Positions 10,276 through 21,647 of a stretch of DNA of 64,000 nucleotides are shown here, piece after piece (position 1 is the first letter of the stretch; every line of letters begins with the position of its first letter). This DNA is from Microbulbifer variabilis ATCC 700307. Lineage in GTDB: Bacteria > Pseudomonadota > Gammaproteobacteria > Pseudomonadales > Cellvibrionaceae. The notes beneath the pieces are model-generated. The model worked only from the letters and a program-made list of their open reading frames with translations, was not told the origin of the DNA and ran no database searches. A program made the position numbers and the translations under genes. The DNA is taken from positions 585,464 through 649,463 of the forward strand of contig NZ_AQYJ01000028.1 of assembly GCF_000380565.1 (NCBI RefSeq). Direction: 5' to 3'.

Positions 10276-10429
10276 TCTCACCTTGAACCGATATTTTTGG
10301 TGCCTGCAGGGGCGCCGCGAGATGATTTTCTAATTTTCATTTGCCCGCCATTTTTGTGGGCGAAGCTATTAAAGGCCGCTGGGTTTTCACCCTGTCGACC
10401 ACCCTGTAATCCCTTTTGAGGAACTGCTA

Positions 10430-11845
10430 TTGGAAAAGAAGCTGATTGTCGGCAGTGAGGAGTGGTGCGGATTTCCTGCACTTGGCATTCCGGCGATTAA
10501 GGCGCGAGTGGATTCTGGAGCGAAAACTTCCTGTCTGCACGCTTATAACATCCATACCTTTAAGCGCGACGGTGAACCCTGGGTAAGTTTTGAGGCTCAC
10601 CCATTGCAGCACCAGCGTCGCCCCTCTGTGCGTTGTGAGGCTCGCCTGCTGGATAAACGCCTGGTGCGGAGCTCCTCAGGTGAAAGTGAGAAGCGCCCGG
10701 TCATTCGCACATCCATGTCTGTGGGGGGCAGTGTCTGGGATATCGAGTTGACCCTGACTAATCGCGACAGTATGGGGTATCGCATGTTGCTTGGTCGGGA
10801 GGCCATGCTGGGGCGTATGTTGGTGGACCCCTCAGAGAGTTTTTGCCTGGGTGAGATTCCCCAAAGCCAGTTGGATGAATTCTACCGGGATGAACACCAT
10901 ATTGCGGGTACTGGCCTGCGTATCGGTGTACTGGCATCCAATCCGGATCTCTACAGTAACCGACGCATTATGGAAGCCGGTGCCGAGCGGGGGCATCGCA
11001 TGAGCTTTCTTGATATCCGCCAGTGCTACATGAAGCTCGACCCGAGTGAGCCAGAGGTGCACTATCGGGACGGGCGAATTCTCAATAACCTGGATGCCGT
11101 GATTCCGCGTATCCGCCCAAGCCAGACGTTCTATGGTTGCGCCCTGACGCGTCATTTTGAAAGCCTGGATGTGTTTGCCCTGAATGGCTCTGCAGCGATC
11201 AGCCAGTCTAGGGATAAGCTATTTTCCCTTCAGCTGTTACAGCAGAGCGGTCTGAGTATTCCTACCTCCGGTTTTGCCAACTCCCCGGTGGATACCAATG
11301 AGCTGATTGAAATGGTGGGTGGCGCACCTTTGGTTGTGAAGCTGCTGGAGGGTACCCAGGGGCGCGGCGTGGTGCTGGCAGAAACCCGCAAAGCGGGGGA
11401 GTCGGTGATCAACGCGTTCAAGTCCCTGAAGGCGAATTTATTGGTGCAGGAGTTTATCCGCGAAGCGCAAGGTAAGGATCTGCGCTTATTTGTCATTGAT
11501 GGTCGCGTGGTGGCTTCAATTCAGCGGGAGGCGGCACCTGGGGAGTTTCGTGCCAATATTCATCAGGGTGGGACTGCTTCGGTAGTGAAAGTCACCCAGG
11601 AGGAGAAGCGCCTGGCGATTAAGGCTGCCAAAGTATTGGGGCTCAAGGTGGCCGGGGTGGATATTATTCGCTCGAGTAAGGGGCCGTTGTTGCTGGAAGT
11701 GAACTCCTCTCCTGGTCTTGAAGGGATTGAGAGTGCCACGCGTAAGGATGTGGCTGGCGCCATGATTATGTCTATTGAGAAGGCGCTCAAATGGCGCCCG
11801 GCGGTAACAGGCGATGGCAGTGGAGGCAGTCCGCAGGTGGTGTAG
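10430..11845 (+). CDS. Fusion of RimB-like retropepsin-type protease and RimK-type ATP-grasp glutamate ligase
   Basis: A 471-residue two-domain protein. Residues about 1-150 match the ATP-dependent zinc protease/RimB family (aspartyl-protease fold), with [17 protein letters not shown] as the DSGA motif and [10 protein letters not shown]. Residues about 160-455 match RimK, with ATP-grasp signatures [39 protein letters not shown] and [17 protein letters not shown]. RimK adds glutamates to the C-terminus of ribosomal protein S6, and RimB is thought to trim them. The start is TTG at 10430 with GAGG(A) 6-7 bp upstream. A terminator follows. The ligase assignment is secure by motif; the substrate is inferred. 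Confidence 0.88.
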   Translation: MEKKLIVGSEEWCGFPALGIPAIKARVDSGAKTSCLHAYNIHTFKRDGEPWVSFEAHPLQHQRRPSVRCEARLLDKRLVRSSSGESEKRPVIRTSMSVGGSVWDIELTLTNRDSMGYRMLLGREAMLGRMLVDPSESFCLGEIPQSQLDEFYRDEHHIAGTGLRIGVLASNPDLYSNRRIMEAGAERGHRMSFLDIRQCYMKLDPSEPEVHYRDGRILNNLDAVIPRIRPSQTFYGCALTRHFESLDVFALNGSAAISQSRDKLFSLQLLQQSGLSIPTSGFANSPVDTNELIEMVGGAPLVVKLLEGTQGRGVVLAETRKAGESVINAFKSLKANLLVQEFIREAQGKDLRLFVIDGRVVASIQREAAPGEFRANIHQGGTASVVKVTQEEKRLAIKAAKVLGLKVAGVDIIRSSKGPLLLEVNSSPGLEGIESATRKDVAGAMIMSIEKALKWRPAVTGDGSGGSPQVV

Positions 11846-11880
11846 TTGTCGCTGGAGCGGGAATGGCGCCGACACTGGCA

Positions 11881-11919
11881 GGCCCGGTAGACTAACCTTC
11901 AGGGGTGGCCGGGCTTTTT
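11881..11919 (+). terminator. Intrinsic terminator after rimBK fusion
   Basis: GCCCGG (11882-11887) pairs with CCGGGC (11909-11914), followed directly by TTTTT. Classical rho-independent layout 36 bp after the stop codon. Confidence 0.75.
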
Positions 11920-12038
11920 GCAGGCGCGCAACCAGAGCCCCGGTGTAGGTCCCAAACCGTGGGCCTCCGCCGATTAAAACCGTTTTGGGGCGATAATTGT
12001 ATGGCCCCGGACGGCGCAACCCCAGGGCTTTAACGATC

Positions 12039-12602
12039 GTGAAAATTCCCAGCTGTCGCACCCTCTCCTGTCTTTCTCTACTTCTAATCTTACTTGCTGC
12101 GCCAGTAGTGCAGGCGGCAGTGAACCTTTCCGATACCCCTTTGGGGAGAAGGGTGATGGTGGATTACATTCTGCACTTCGCTTACAACCTGCAGTGGCCG
12201 GTCAACGCTTTTGCCAATCAGCGCGCGCCTTTCAGGGTATGCTTGATGGGAGGCGATTCTTTAGGTGAACCCCTGGCGGAGCGTTTTAAGAACCAGCGTA
12301 TCGACGGTCGTCGGGTGGAGCTGGAAAAGATTGACCTGAAAGAGATGCTGCAGGCGCGCAAGTGCCAGATCGTAGTACTCGGTGCCATGGAGCGTGCCAG
12401 CTTACTCAAGGCCCTGGTGGCTGTAGAGTACTTCCCGGTTCTCACTATCAGTGATGCCCAGCGCTTTGCTGCAACTGGCGGTATGATTGAGTTTGCCGAT
12501 AGCGGTGGTGAAGTAGCCCTGCGCATGAACAAGACCATGCTGGAAAAGGCTGAGCTGAAAATGGGAAACAGCTTGTTCCGCCTGGGGCAGAAACCAGAGT
12601 AA
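12039..12602 (+). CDS. YfiR-family (DUF4154) periplasmic protein
   Basis: A 187-residue exported protein with a signal peptide (CLSLLLILLAAPVVQA) and the DUF4154/YfiR domain: VDYILHFAYNLQWP, RVCLMGGDSLG, CQIVVLGAMERA and ATGGMIEFADSGGEVALRMNKTMLEKAELK. YfiR of Pseudomonas is the periplasmic inhibitor of the diguanylate cyclase YfiN (TpbB). No YfiN-like GGDEF protein or YfiB lipoprotein is adjacent here, so the partner is unknown. GTG 12039 is favoured because it begins a good signal peptide; an upstream in-frame TTG exists at 11997. It is flanked by terminators and so probably monocistronic. Confidence 0.8.
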   Translation: MKIPSCRTLSCLSLLLILLAAPVVQAAVNLSDTPLGRRVMVDYILHFAYNLQWPVNAFANQRAPFRVCLMGGDSLGEPLAERFKNQRIDGRRVELEKIDLKEMLQARKCQIVVLGAMERASLLKALVAVEYFPVLTISDAQRFAATGGMIEFADSGGEVALRMNKTMLEKAELKMGNSLFRLGQKPE

Positions 12603-12615
12603 AGAAGAGCGCCCC

Positions 12616-12636
12616 GCCAGGCTTGGCGTATTTTTG
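12616..12636 (+). terminator. Intrinsic terminator after yfiR-like gene
   Basis: CGCCA-GGCT-TGGCG hairpin followed by TATTTTT, 13 bp after the stop codon. Confidence 0.7.
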
Positions 12637-12781
12637 CACTAGCGTCCAGAGGTAAATTCGCGTAGAATCTGCGCCCGAATTTGGGCCGGTGCCGCGAAGC
12701 TTGATCGCGCAGCGCGAGCCCACTAAAAAGCCGGTGGCAAGCATCGGCCAATTTGTGAGAGCCGCGCGTGAAAAGATTTTT

Positions 12782-12820
12782 AAAGCGAGATGAAGCTGCG
12801 ATGTTTCATCTCGCTTTTTT
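12782..12820 (+). terminator. Strong terminator/attenuator in the carA leader
   Basis: A 12-bp stem AAGCGAGATGAA / TTCATCTCGCTT with a 10-base loop runs into TTTTTT, about 115 bp before the carA start. It lies well past the yfiR terminator. It is therefore most simply a transcription attenuator in the carAB leader; carAB is controlled by attenuation in Pseudomonas. No clear leader peptide was identified, so the sensing mechanism is unknown. Confidence 0.7.
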
Positions 12821-12933
12821 ATGCGCGTGCCAGTCAGGAGCCGCGTGCTCCAAAGCCCACAAACCCCGCCCGGAAGCAGTTCTGAAGATTGGAGTTCAAC
12901 TTGACTAAAGCTGTCCCTACGTCGGAGGCCTTC

Positions 12934-14082
12934 ATGCCCCACAACTTTATGCAGAGTACAACTCCCGCGCTGCTGGTGCTCGCTGATGGTAGTGTCTTCG
13001 AAGGACGCGCAATCGGTGCCCACGGCAGTTCTGTTGGCGAGGTCGTGTTCAACACATCCATGACCGGTTATCAGGAGATCCTCACCGATCCTTCCTACGC
13101 CCGCCAGATTGTGACTCTGACCTACCCACACATCGGCAACACTGGCACCAACCAGGAAGACGAAGAGTGCGCTGATATCTGGGCTGCCGGCCTGGTAATC
13201 CGCGACCTGCCGCTGCTGGCCAGCAGCTTCCGCAACGAGCAGTCCCTGGAAGACTACCTGCGCGAGCGCAATATCGTTGGTATCGCCGATATCGACACCC
13301 GTCGCCTGACCCGCCTGCTGCGCGACAAGGGTGCACAGAGCGGTTGCATCGTTGCCGGTGATAATATCGACCGCGAAGAAGCCCTGGCCAAGGCCGAGGA
13401 ATTTGCAGGTCTGAAAGGGATGGACCTGGCCAAGGTAGTGAGCACCAAGGAAGCCTACCCCTTCAATGAAGGCACCTGGGAGCTGGGCGAAGGCCACAAG
13501 GCCGCGCCGGAACAGCCCTTCAAAGTGGTGGCTTACGACTTTGGTGTGAAGCGCAATATCCTGCGCATGCTGGTGGATCGCGGCTGCGATATCACCGTAG
13601 TACCGGCGGAGACCCCGGCCTCTGAAGTGCTAGCGATGAATCCCAGCGGTGTATTCCTGTCCAATGGCCCCGGTGACCCCGAGCCCTGTGAATACGCGAT
13701 TACCGCTATCCGCGAAATCCTCGACGCGGGCATTCCCACTTACGGTATCTGCCTGGGCCACCAGCTGCTGGGCCTGGCGGTGGGCGGTAAAACGGCCAAG
13801 ATGAAGTTCGGTCACCATGGCGGCAACCATCCGGTACAGGACCTGAACAGCACCAAGGTGATGATCACTGCACAGAACCACGGTTTCGAAGTGGACGCCG
13901 ACAGCCTGCCGGACAATGTGGAAGTTACCCACAAGTCCCTGTTCGATGGCACCTTGCAGGGTATTCACCTGAAGGACAAGCCGGCCTTCAGCTTCCAGGG
14001 CCACCCGGAAGCGAGCCCGGGCCCTCACGATGTGGCACCGTTGTTCGACCACTTTATCGATTTGATGAAAGAGCGCGCCTAA
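12934..14082 (+). CDS. carA: Carbamoyl-phosphate synthase small subunit
   Basis: Glutamine amidotransferase subunit that supplies ammonia to CarB for arginine and pyrimidine synthesis. It is 382 residues from ATG 12934, equal to the E. coli protein. The N-terminal domain begins [20 protein letters not shown]. The class I amidotransferase domain has the nucleophile in [16 protein letters not shown] and the His/Glu in [13 protein letters not shown]. The start has GGAGG 5 bp upstream; an in-frame TTG at 12889 is a weaker alternative. carB follows after an unusually long 380-bp gap occupied by a MITE-like element. Confidence 0.95.
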   Translation: MPHNFMQSTTPALLVLADGSVFEGRAIGAHGSSVGEVVFNTSMTGYQEILTDPSYARQIVTLTYPHIGNTGTNQEDEECADIWAAGLVIRDLPLLASSFRNEQSLEDYLRERNIVGIADIDTRRLTRLLRDKGAQSGCIVAGDNIDREEALAKAEEFAGLKGMDLAKVVSTKEAYPFNEGTWELGEGHKAAPEQPFKVVAYDFGVKRNILRMLVDRGCDITVVPAETPASEVLAMNPSGVFLSNGPGDPEPCEYAITAIREILDAGIPTYGICLGHQLLGLAVGGKTAKMKFGHHGGNHPVQDLNSTKVMITAQNHGFEVDADSLPDNVEVTHKSLFDGTLQGIHLKDKPAFSFQGHPEASPGPHDVAPLFDHFIDLMKERA

Positions 14083-14111
14083 GGGTGCAGCCCGCCCAGG
14101 GTAGGGCAAAC

Positions 14112-14133
14112 AACCGCCGCTTTTGCGGCGGTT
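14112..14133 (+). terminator. Perfect hairpin after carA
   Basis: AACCGCCGC-TTTT-GCGGCGGTT: a 9-bp perfect stem with a four-base loop, 30 bp after the carA stop and abutting the left end of the inverted-repeat element. The 3' tail (ATAAGG) is poor in T, so termination efficiency is doubtful. Confidence 0.5.
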
Positions 14134-14405
14134 ATAAGGAGACTCTGAATAACGCCGTAATACCTCTGCGGGTCCTTGAAGGCTGCAGATGTTAGGCGCA
14201 GCTCGCCGCGAATGGCCGTAGCCCTTTGCAAGAGCTGCAACGCAGCAGCTGTGGCCTTCAAGGCCCGCCCTTCGGGGCTTGCATAGCGATTCACACTCCG
14301 CGTTGCGACTTCTTGAAAGGTCTAGACATTCCTGCGAAGCCGCGCCTTGATTGTGAACCGCTCTGCAAGCCAGAGGCATTACGGAGTTGTTTAGAGTCTC
14401 CTTAC
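14133..14405. mobile_element. MITE-like element between carA and carB
   Basis: The left end at 14136-14168 and the right end at 14371-14403 are inverted copies of each other with 29 of 33 positions identical. Both read AAGGAGACTCT at their outer ends, and pairing extends to TAAGGAG/CTCCTTA. The 270-bp interior has no convincing ORF but contains a second inverted repeat, CCTTGAAGGC (about 14174-14183) and GCCTTCAAGG (about 14254-14263). This is the structure of a non-autonomous miniature inverted-repeat transposable element. No clear target-site duplication was identified and no transposase is in the window, so the parent IS family is not assigned. Confidence 0.75.
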
Positions 14406-14462
14406 AAGACACGAATGAAATTTAGCGCAGCCGGCCTTAGCCGGTAGTAGAACGGAAGAAAG

Positions 14463-17690
<3,228 letters not shown>

Positions 17691-17716
17691 GCATTCACAA
17701 CAATTCGTAAGTTCCG

Positions 17717-17746
17717 ACCGGGCCTTGTGGTAACACAGGGCCCGGT
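17717..17746 (+). terminator. Hairpin after carB
   Basis: ACCGGGCC (17717-17724) pairs with GGCCCGGT (17739-17746), followed by TTCG. GC-rich stem with a short T-tail; a probable partial terminator between carB and greA. Confidence 0.55.
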
Positions 17747-17775
17747 TTCGTAGTAACTATAATGGAGGTCCCACA

Positions 17776-18252
17776 TTGAACCGGGTACCAATGACCGTTG
17801 AAGGCGCAGATGCGCTGCGTTCAGAATTGGATAATCTGAAAAAAGTCGAACGCCCCGCTGTTGTACAGGCTATTGCCGAGGCGCGAGAACACGGTGATTT
17901 GAAGGAAAATGCCGAGTACCACGCGGCGAGGGAGAAGCAGGGCTTTGTTGAAGGGCGTATCCAGGAAATTGAAGCCAAGCTCTCCCATGCACAAGTGATC
18001 GATGTAAAGTCGATTGAGCCCAGCGACAAGGTAATTTTCGGTACTACAGTAACGATTATTCACCTGGATAATGATCAGGAAGTAACCTACAAGATTGTTG
18101 GTGACGATGAGGCTGATGTGAAGAAACACAAAATCTCAGTAAATTCACCGATTGCCCGTGCCCTGATTGGCAAGGAAGTGGGAGACGTGGTTGTGGTGCA
18201 TACTCCCTCTGGCGCAGTGGAGTATGAGATTGATACGGTAGAGCACCTGTAA
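17776..18252 (+). CDS. greA: Transcription elongation factor GreA
   Basis: 158-residue transcript-cleavage factor that rescues backtracked RNA polymerase. The N-terminal coiled coil contains [32 protein letters not shown]; the conserved Asp/Glu at its tip (GDLKENAEY) coordinate the catalytic Mg. The C-terminal FKBP-like domain ends [21 protein letters not shown]. The start is TTG at 17776 with GGAGG 8 bp upstream; the family N-terminus (MxxxPMT) matches at this codon. It is downstream of carB, as in Pseudomonas. Confidence 0.95.
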   Translation: MNRVPMTVEGADALRSELDNLKKVERPAVVQAIAEAREHGDLKENAEYHAAREKQGFVEGRIQEIEAKLSHAQVIDVKSIEPSDKVIFGTTVTIIHLDNDQEVTYKIVGDDEADVKKHKISVNSPIARALIGKEVGDVVVVHTPSGAVEYEIDTVEHL

Positions 18253-18268
18253 TAAGGTCCCTCACCAC

Positions 18269-18300
18269 AAAAAAGGGCGGCCATAGGCCGCCCTTTTTCT
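18269..18300 (+). terminator. Strong intrinsic terminator after greA
   Basis: AAAAAGGGCGGCC-ATA-GGCCGCCCTTTTTCT: long GC stem with an A-run before it and a T-run after it. It could work in both directions and may also end the convergent curlin gene at 18314. Confidence 0.85.
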
Positions 18301-18313
18301 TTCTGATAGTTTC

Positions 18314-19459
18314 CTATTGTAAAACAACGCTCTTGTTTGCATGGCCTACCTGAAGAACCAGTGCAGTTTCACAGTGGCCGAGCTGGCCGACCAAGCTTTC
18401 ATTGTATCCGCCGACCTGGACTGCTAACGCCTTATGCTTACTACCGATCTGGCCTAGATAGACGTCGTTGCCATATCCAATCTGCTTGGCATTGGCGTAG
18501 TTATAGTAACCGGCCTGGGAGATATCCGCCTCGTTGTAGAAGCCTTTCTGATCAATGGAGGCATCGTTATGCTCCCCATAAGCTTGGCGAATATCGGCAT
18601 CATTTTTATATCCGTACTGCTCTATATTTGCATAGCTTTTATCAGCGTATTGATCGACGTCCGCGTCATTCCTCCAGCCTTTTTGACGAGTTTTGGCATC
18701 ATTATGATCGCCATGTTGATCAATTTCGGCATCATTTTTATAGCCACGCTGCTTGATGCTTGCGTAGTTATAATCACCCGGCTGGTTGATATGTGCGTCG
18801 TTCATCCAGCCTTTTTGCTTAACATGAGCATCGTTGTGATTACCGCTCTGGTGTACGTCGGCATCGTTCATACCACCATGACCCTGATAGATATGGACGT
18901 AGTTCCCTTCGCCGGTTTGTATAACATCGGTGTCAGCATGGTCGCCTTTTTGTTTGATAATTACCTCGCCATTGTAGCTACCCAGCTGGGTTATGGATGC
19001 CTTGCCATAGTCGCCACTCTGCTTAATTTTGGCAACATTGTACCCACCAAAAGTTTGAAGCGTTTTAGCGTCATTACCGTTACCTTCCTGGTAATGGTAA
19101 GACTTACTATGGTGCTCGTTAACCTGCAGGGTTACTGAAGTATTGTGGTCCCCTACCTGCTTGGAAGTGGCATGGTTATCGTGCCCAAAAATTTGGGTTA
19201 TGTTGGAGAAGTTACCGTCACCATATTGGTATTGTATGGCTTCGCTGTCATGCTCTTCGCCTTGTGAAGCGACAGCGGCATTGTGATCACCATATTGTAC
19301 TTGTTTTACGTAATTGTCATGGCTTCCAGCGCCAACCTGAAAAGAATTTACCGTGTTACCGTTTCCATATTGCAGTTGCTCGGTAACATTATCTGCCGCA
19401 AAAGCGGTACCGCTGATAGCGAGAGTAATTGCGGCAGCGATAGGGGTCAAAGATTTCAT
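18314..19459 (-). CDS. Large curlin-repeat (CsgA-like) amyloid subunit, His/Asp/Lys-rich
   Basis: A 381-residue secreted protein. It has a signal peptide (MKSLTPIAAAITLAISGTAFA) of the same design as the neighbouring curlins, then roughly 16 tandem ~22-residue units with the curlin pattern (N-x-A-x-x-x-Q-x-G), for example GDHNDAKTRQKGWRNDADVD. Unlike the other subunits the repeats are rich in Asp, Lys, Tyr and His (about 22 His), and one Cys occurs near the C-terminus (GHCETAL). ATG 19459 is chosen because GGAGA lies 5 bp upstream and the signal peptide starts there; the frame is open further upstream. It is the last gene of the locus and carries the conserved upstream element. Its role as a fibre subunit or coat is inferred. 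Confidence 0.85.
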   Translation of the reverse strand: MKSLTPIAAAITLAISGTAFAADNVTEQLQYGNGNTVNSFQVGAGSHDNYVKQVQYGDHNAAVASQGEEHDSEAIQYQYGDGNFSNITQIFGHDNHATSKQVGDHNTSVTLQVNEHHSKSYHYQEGNGNDAKTLQTFGGYNVAKIKQSGDYGKASITQLGSYNGEVIIKQKGDHADTDVIQTGEGNYVHIYQGHGGMNDADVHQSGNHNDAHVKQKGWMNDAHINQPGDYNYASIKQRGYKNDAEIDQHGDHNDAKTRQKGWRNDADVDQYADKSYANIEQYGYKNDADIRQAYGEHNDASIDQKGFYNEADISQAGYYNYANAKQIGYGNDVYLGQIGSKHKALAVQVGGYNESLVGQLGHCETALVLQVGHANKSVVLQ

Positions 19460-19732
19460 GAGTGTCTCCATTACTACATAAAAATGAGCATCACGATTGG
19501 GGTCAGCGTTCAAGTGCTGATAGGGATGGCACGTCATCCTGTGCCGAGGTTTTTACAGCGAAAGCACTAGCCCGGCAGAGTCAGCGCAACTGTAAATCGG
19601 GAATACGGCCAGCAATAGGAGGTGGCCGCATGAAATAGCGTATCGATGGAAAATCGAGGTGAGGGGAAAACAAATACATGATAATTGGCATCCTTGATAC
19701 TGCTTAGGAGTCCAAATGTTCGTTCCGTCCTC

Positions 19733-19799
19733 TTCAGTCTTGTAGCTGCAGTGAGATGCGGCTATAGGAGAGAAGTTCTAATTCTCTAGGAATAAAGTT
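19733..19799 (-). promoter_or_regulatory. Conserved curlin upstream element, copy 1
   Basis: Lies in the 765-bp gene-free stretch 19460-20224, about 275-340 bp upstream of the curlin start at 19459. On the plus strand it reads TTCAGTCTTG, 15 variable bases, GCGGCTATAGGAG, AGAAGT, then CTAGGAATAAAGT. The same blocks with the same internal spacing recur at 23102 and 25602. In gene sense it contains TCCTATAGCCG, where TATAGC could be a -10 hexamer; no TTGACA-like -35 is present, which would fit an activator-dependent promoter. Apart from this and the terminator near 20168, I see nothing coding in the gap. Confidence 0.7.
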
Positions 19800-20167
19800 T
19801 TATTTGTAGAAATAGAGAGAGGAAAAATAGTGATTTTGGCGACGCTGTCAGGTGATTCAATATGGCTACCTAAAATCTGCGCAGATAAGGGGAGGCGTAA
19901 TGGAGTCAAAGTGCGACAGATAGCTATCGAAAAATTAAAGTTTACTGAGTGAATGGCAAGGATGATTTAGTTTTCGGATAAAAAATTTTTACTATGTGAC
20001 CTGCTTGTGATTACTTGTATCCAATTTCGATGACGTTTGCAGTTATTCTACGGTTTAGTAGGTCTGGGATAATGGAAATTAAGTGTGGCTATATGGGGGT
20101 AGCTCCCCAAAAAAATAGCTGGGAGTTAAATGGTAAGGGAAATTAAATTATTGCCCGGAAATTAACT

Positions 20168-20210
20168 CCAAAAAATAAGAATGGCTGAGGAGCTAATTAA
20201 TCTCCTCAGC
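20168..20210 (-). terminator. Intrinsic terminator after the second curlin gene
   Basis: On the minus strand GCTGAGGAG pairs with CTCCTCAGC around a 9-base AT loop, then ATTCTTATTTTTTGG. Located 15 bp past the stop of the 20225-21115 gene. Confidence 0.8.
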
Positions 20211-20224
20211 ATGAAATATCTGGA

Positions 20225-21115
20225 TTACTGATGCACTATGGCGGTATTACCTGTGCCCACCTGGGTAATATTTGCTGACTCAGAAAACCCAGACTGGATC
20301 ACCGTTGCGTTATTCAATCCACCGGACTGGTTCACTATCACCATATGTCCGCCACCAAGTCCGCCACCACCTGACTGCATAATAGTGGCATGGTTCATAA
20401 ATCCATCCTGATTAACATAAGCGCTGTTGTACCAGGAAACCTGGACAATCGTAGTCAGGTTGCTTTCACCATTTTGAACTATATCAGCTTCGTTATACAT
20501 ATCAGCCTGTTCAATTTCAGCAGTGTGGGACATACCCGCTTGATGAATATTGGCGTAGTGACCACTGCCTTCCTGGCTGATTAAGGCTTCGTGATAGGAA
20601 CCTTCCTGCAGTATATAAGCCTCGGAGTTAAAGCTTGCATATTGGCCAATCAGAGCGCCATGAATATCGCCAATTTGCTCAATAACTGAAACATTATCAC
20701 TACCAAGGTGCTGGTGGATTTCCGCCTCATTGCCCATTCCATTCTGGCGAATCATAGCCTCATTATTTTGTGCCGAAATCTGGTAAGTACTGGCTCGATT
20801 GTCCATTCCTGATTGATAGATCAGTACATTGTTTCCGATGCCACCCATCTGCAGGCTGTACATGTCATTCAGGGTACCTTCCTGAATTTGGTAAATGGTG
20901 CTGTCAGCCTCATTGGTTTGTATGGCTTCAGCGCTATGATGGTTGCCACTTTGATTAACTTCAATATGGTTGTCGATAGCGCCTATGTCCGTCTGGTCGG
21001 CCGTGGCGGAATTGTTATTGCCACTCTGTTCAATTGTTGAGGTGTTATCTGAAGCGCTTACGATACCACTGGCTGACAACAAAATTGCCAGGGGCAGAAC
21101 GGTAACCTTCCTCAC
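20225..21115 (-). CDS. Curlin-repeat (CsgA-like) amyloid subunit
   Basis: A 296-residue secreted protein with a signal peptide (VTVLPLAILLSASGIVSAS) followed by tandem curlin-type repeats such as QSGNNNSATADQ, QNGMGNEAEIHQHLGSDNVS and QSGFSESANITQVGTGNTAIVHQ. The repeats are Ser/Asn/Gln/His/Met-rich and acidic. The GTG at 21115 is preferred: AGGAG lies 6 bp upstream and the signal peptide starts there, whereas the upstream open frame to 21196 encodes a charged segment that would spoil export. It has its own terminator. The gap 21116-21647 upstream (532 bp) lacks the element shared by the three other subunit genes; I found no other recognisable feature there except the hairpin at 21604. Confidence 0.83.
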   Translation of the reverse strand: MRKVTVLPLAILLSASGIVSASDNTSTIEQSGNNNSATADQTDIGAIDNHIEVNQSGNHHSAEAIQTNEADSTIYQIQEGTLNDMYSLQMGGIGNNVLIYQSGMDNRASTYQISAQNNEAMIRQNGMGNEAEIHQHLGSDNVSVIEQIGDIHGALIGQYASFNSEAYILQEGSYHEALISQEGSGHYANIHQAGMSHTAEIEQADMYNEADIVQNGESNLTTIVQVSWYNSAYVNQDGFMNHATIMQSGGGGLGGGHMVIVNQSGGLNNATVIQSGFSESANITQVGTGNTAIVHQ

Positions 21116-21603
21116 TGTGTACTCCTGCGTATTACCGTGTACTCGAGTCCATTCATATCCATTTACACGAAGATGGCCTCTTTCAAGTGAAGCCATCGCC
21201 GGGGCCTACAAAATTTCCTTACAGGAAACTTTAGCTGAAGTGAGCGTAAAAAAAATGCCTTGGCAGATATGTCTTTTCAATTGATGTGTATTTCTAAATC
21301 TATTTTTCTTGGCACCTAATTGAATGCGAATTATCGTATTGTCGTTTAGTTTGCTTGGGTGATGTATTGGATTTTAATAGTGCCAGCTGATGCTTTTTTC
21401 TTATACTTAAACCAGTTGATGGTACTTGTTGGTATGGTATTTACCTTTGGTTGTGCATCTACATATCCAGAGATGCTGGATTTCAATATTACTTGGAAGA
21501 TGCAGCTATGAAACCGTAATACATAAAAGAATCTAATTTTGTGGCGTGGAGAGGTAGTAAAGATTCAAATGTCTAGTGTTTCCAGAGATCGGAATTGAAG
21601 TGC

Positions 21604-21639
21604 TGGGAAAGCTAACCTGTTGTCAGGTTGGCTTTCCCA
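21604..21639 (-). terminator. Hairpin after the third curlin gene
   Basis: TGGGAAAGCtAACCTG-TTGT-CAGGTTgGCTTTCCCA: a 15-bp stem with one mismatch, starting 8 bp past the stop at 21648. The downstream T-tract is weak, but stem strength and position support termination. Confidence 0.7.
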
Positions 21640-21647
21640 AGTTTGAA

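Noticed and set aside
18569..19138. Plus-strand open frame of 189 codons opposite the first curlin gene, rich in Ile/Val/Leu
   Set aside because: It is the antisense of the regular NDA/GDHN repeat codons, which reads as hydrophobic residues; it has no ribosome site and the sense frame has a signal peptide and regular repeats.
19501..19660. Possible riboswitch (c-di-GMP or cobalamin type) in the leader of the first curlin gene
   Set aside because: A small hairpin GGCAC/GTGCC is present, but the diagnostic conserved stretches of the c-di-GMP-I or cobalamin classes are not.
21313..21332. Sigma-54-like TTGGCAC site
   Set aside because: The -12 half (TTGCA) does not follow at the required spacing, and the site is on the strand opposite the nearby gene.
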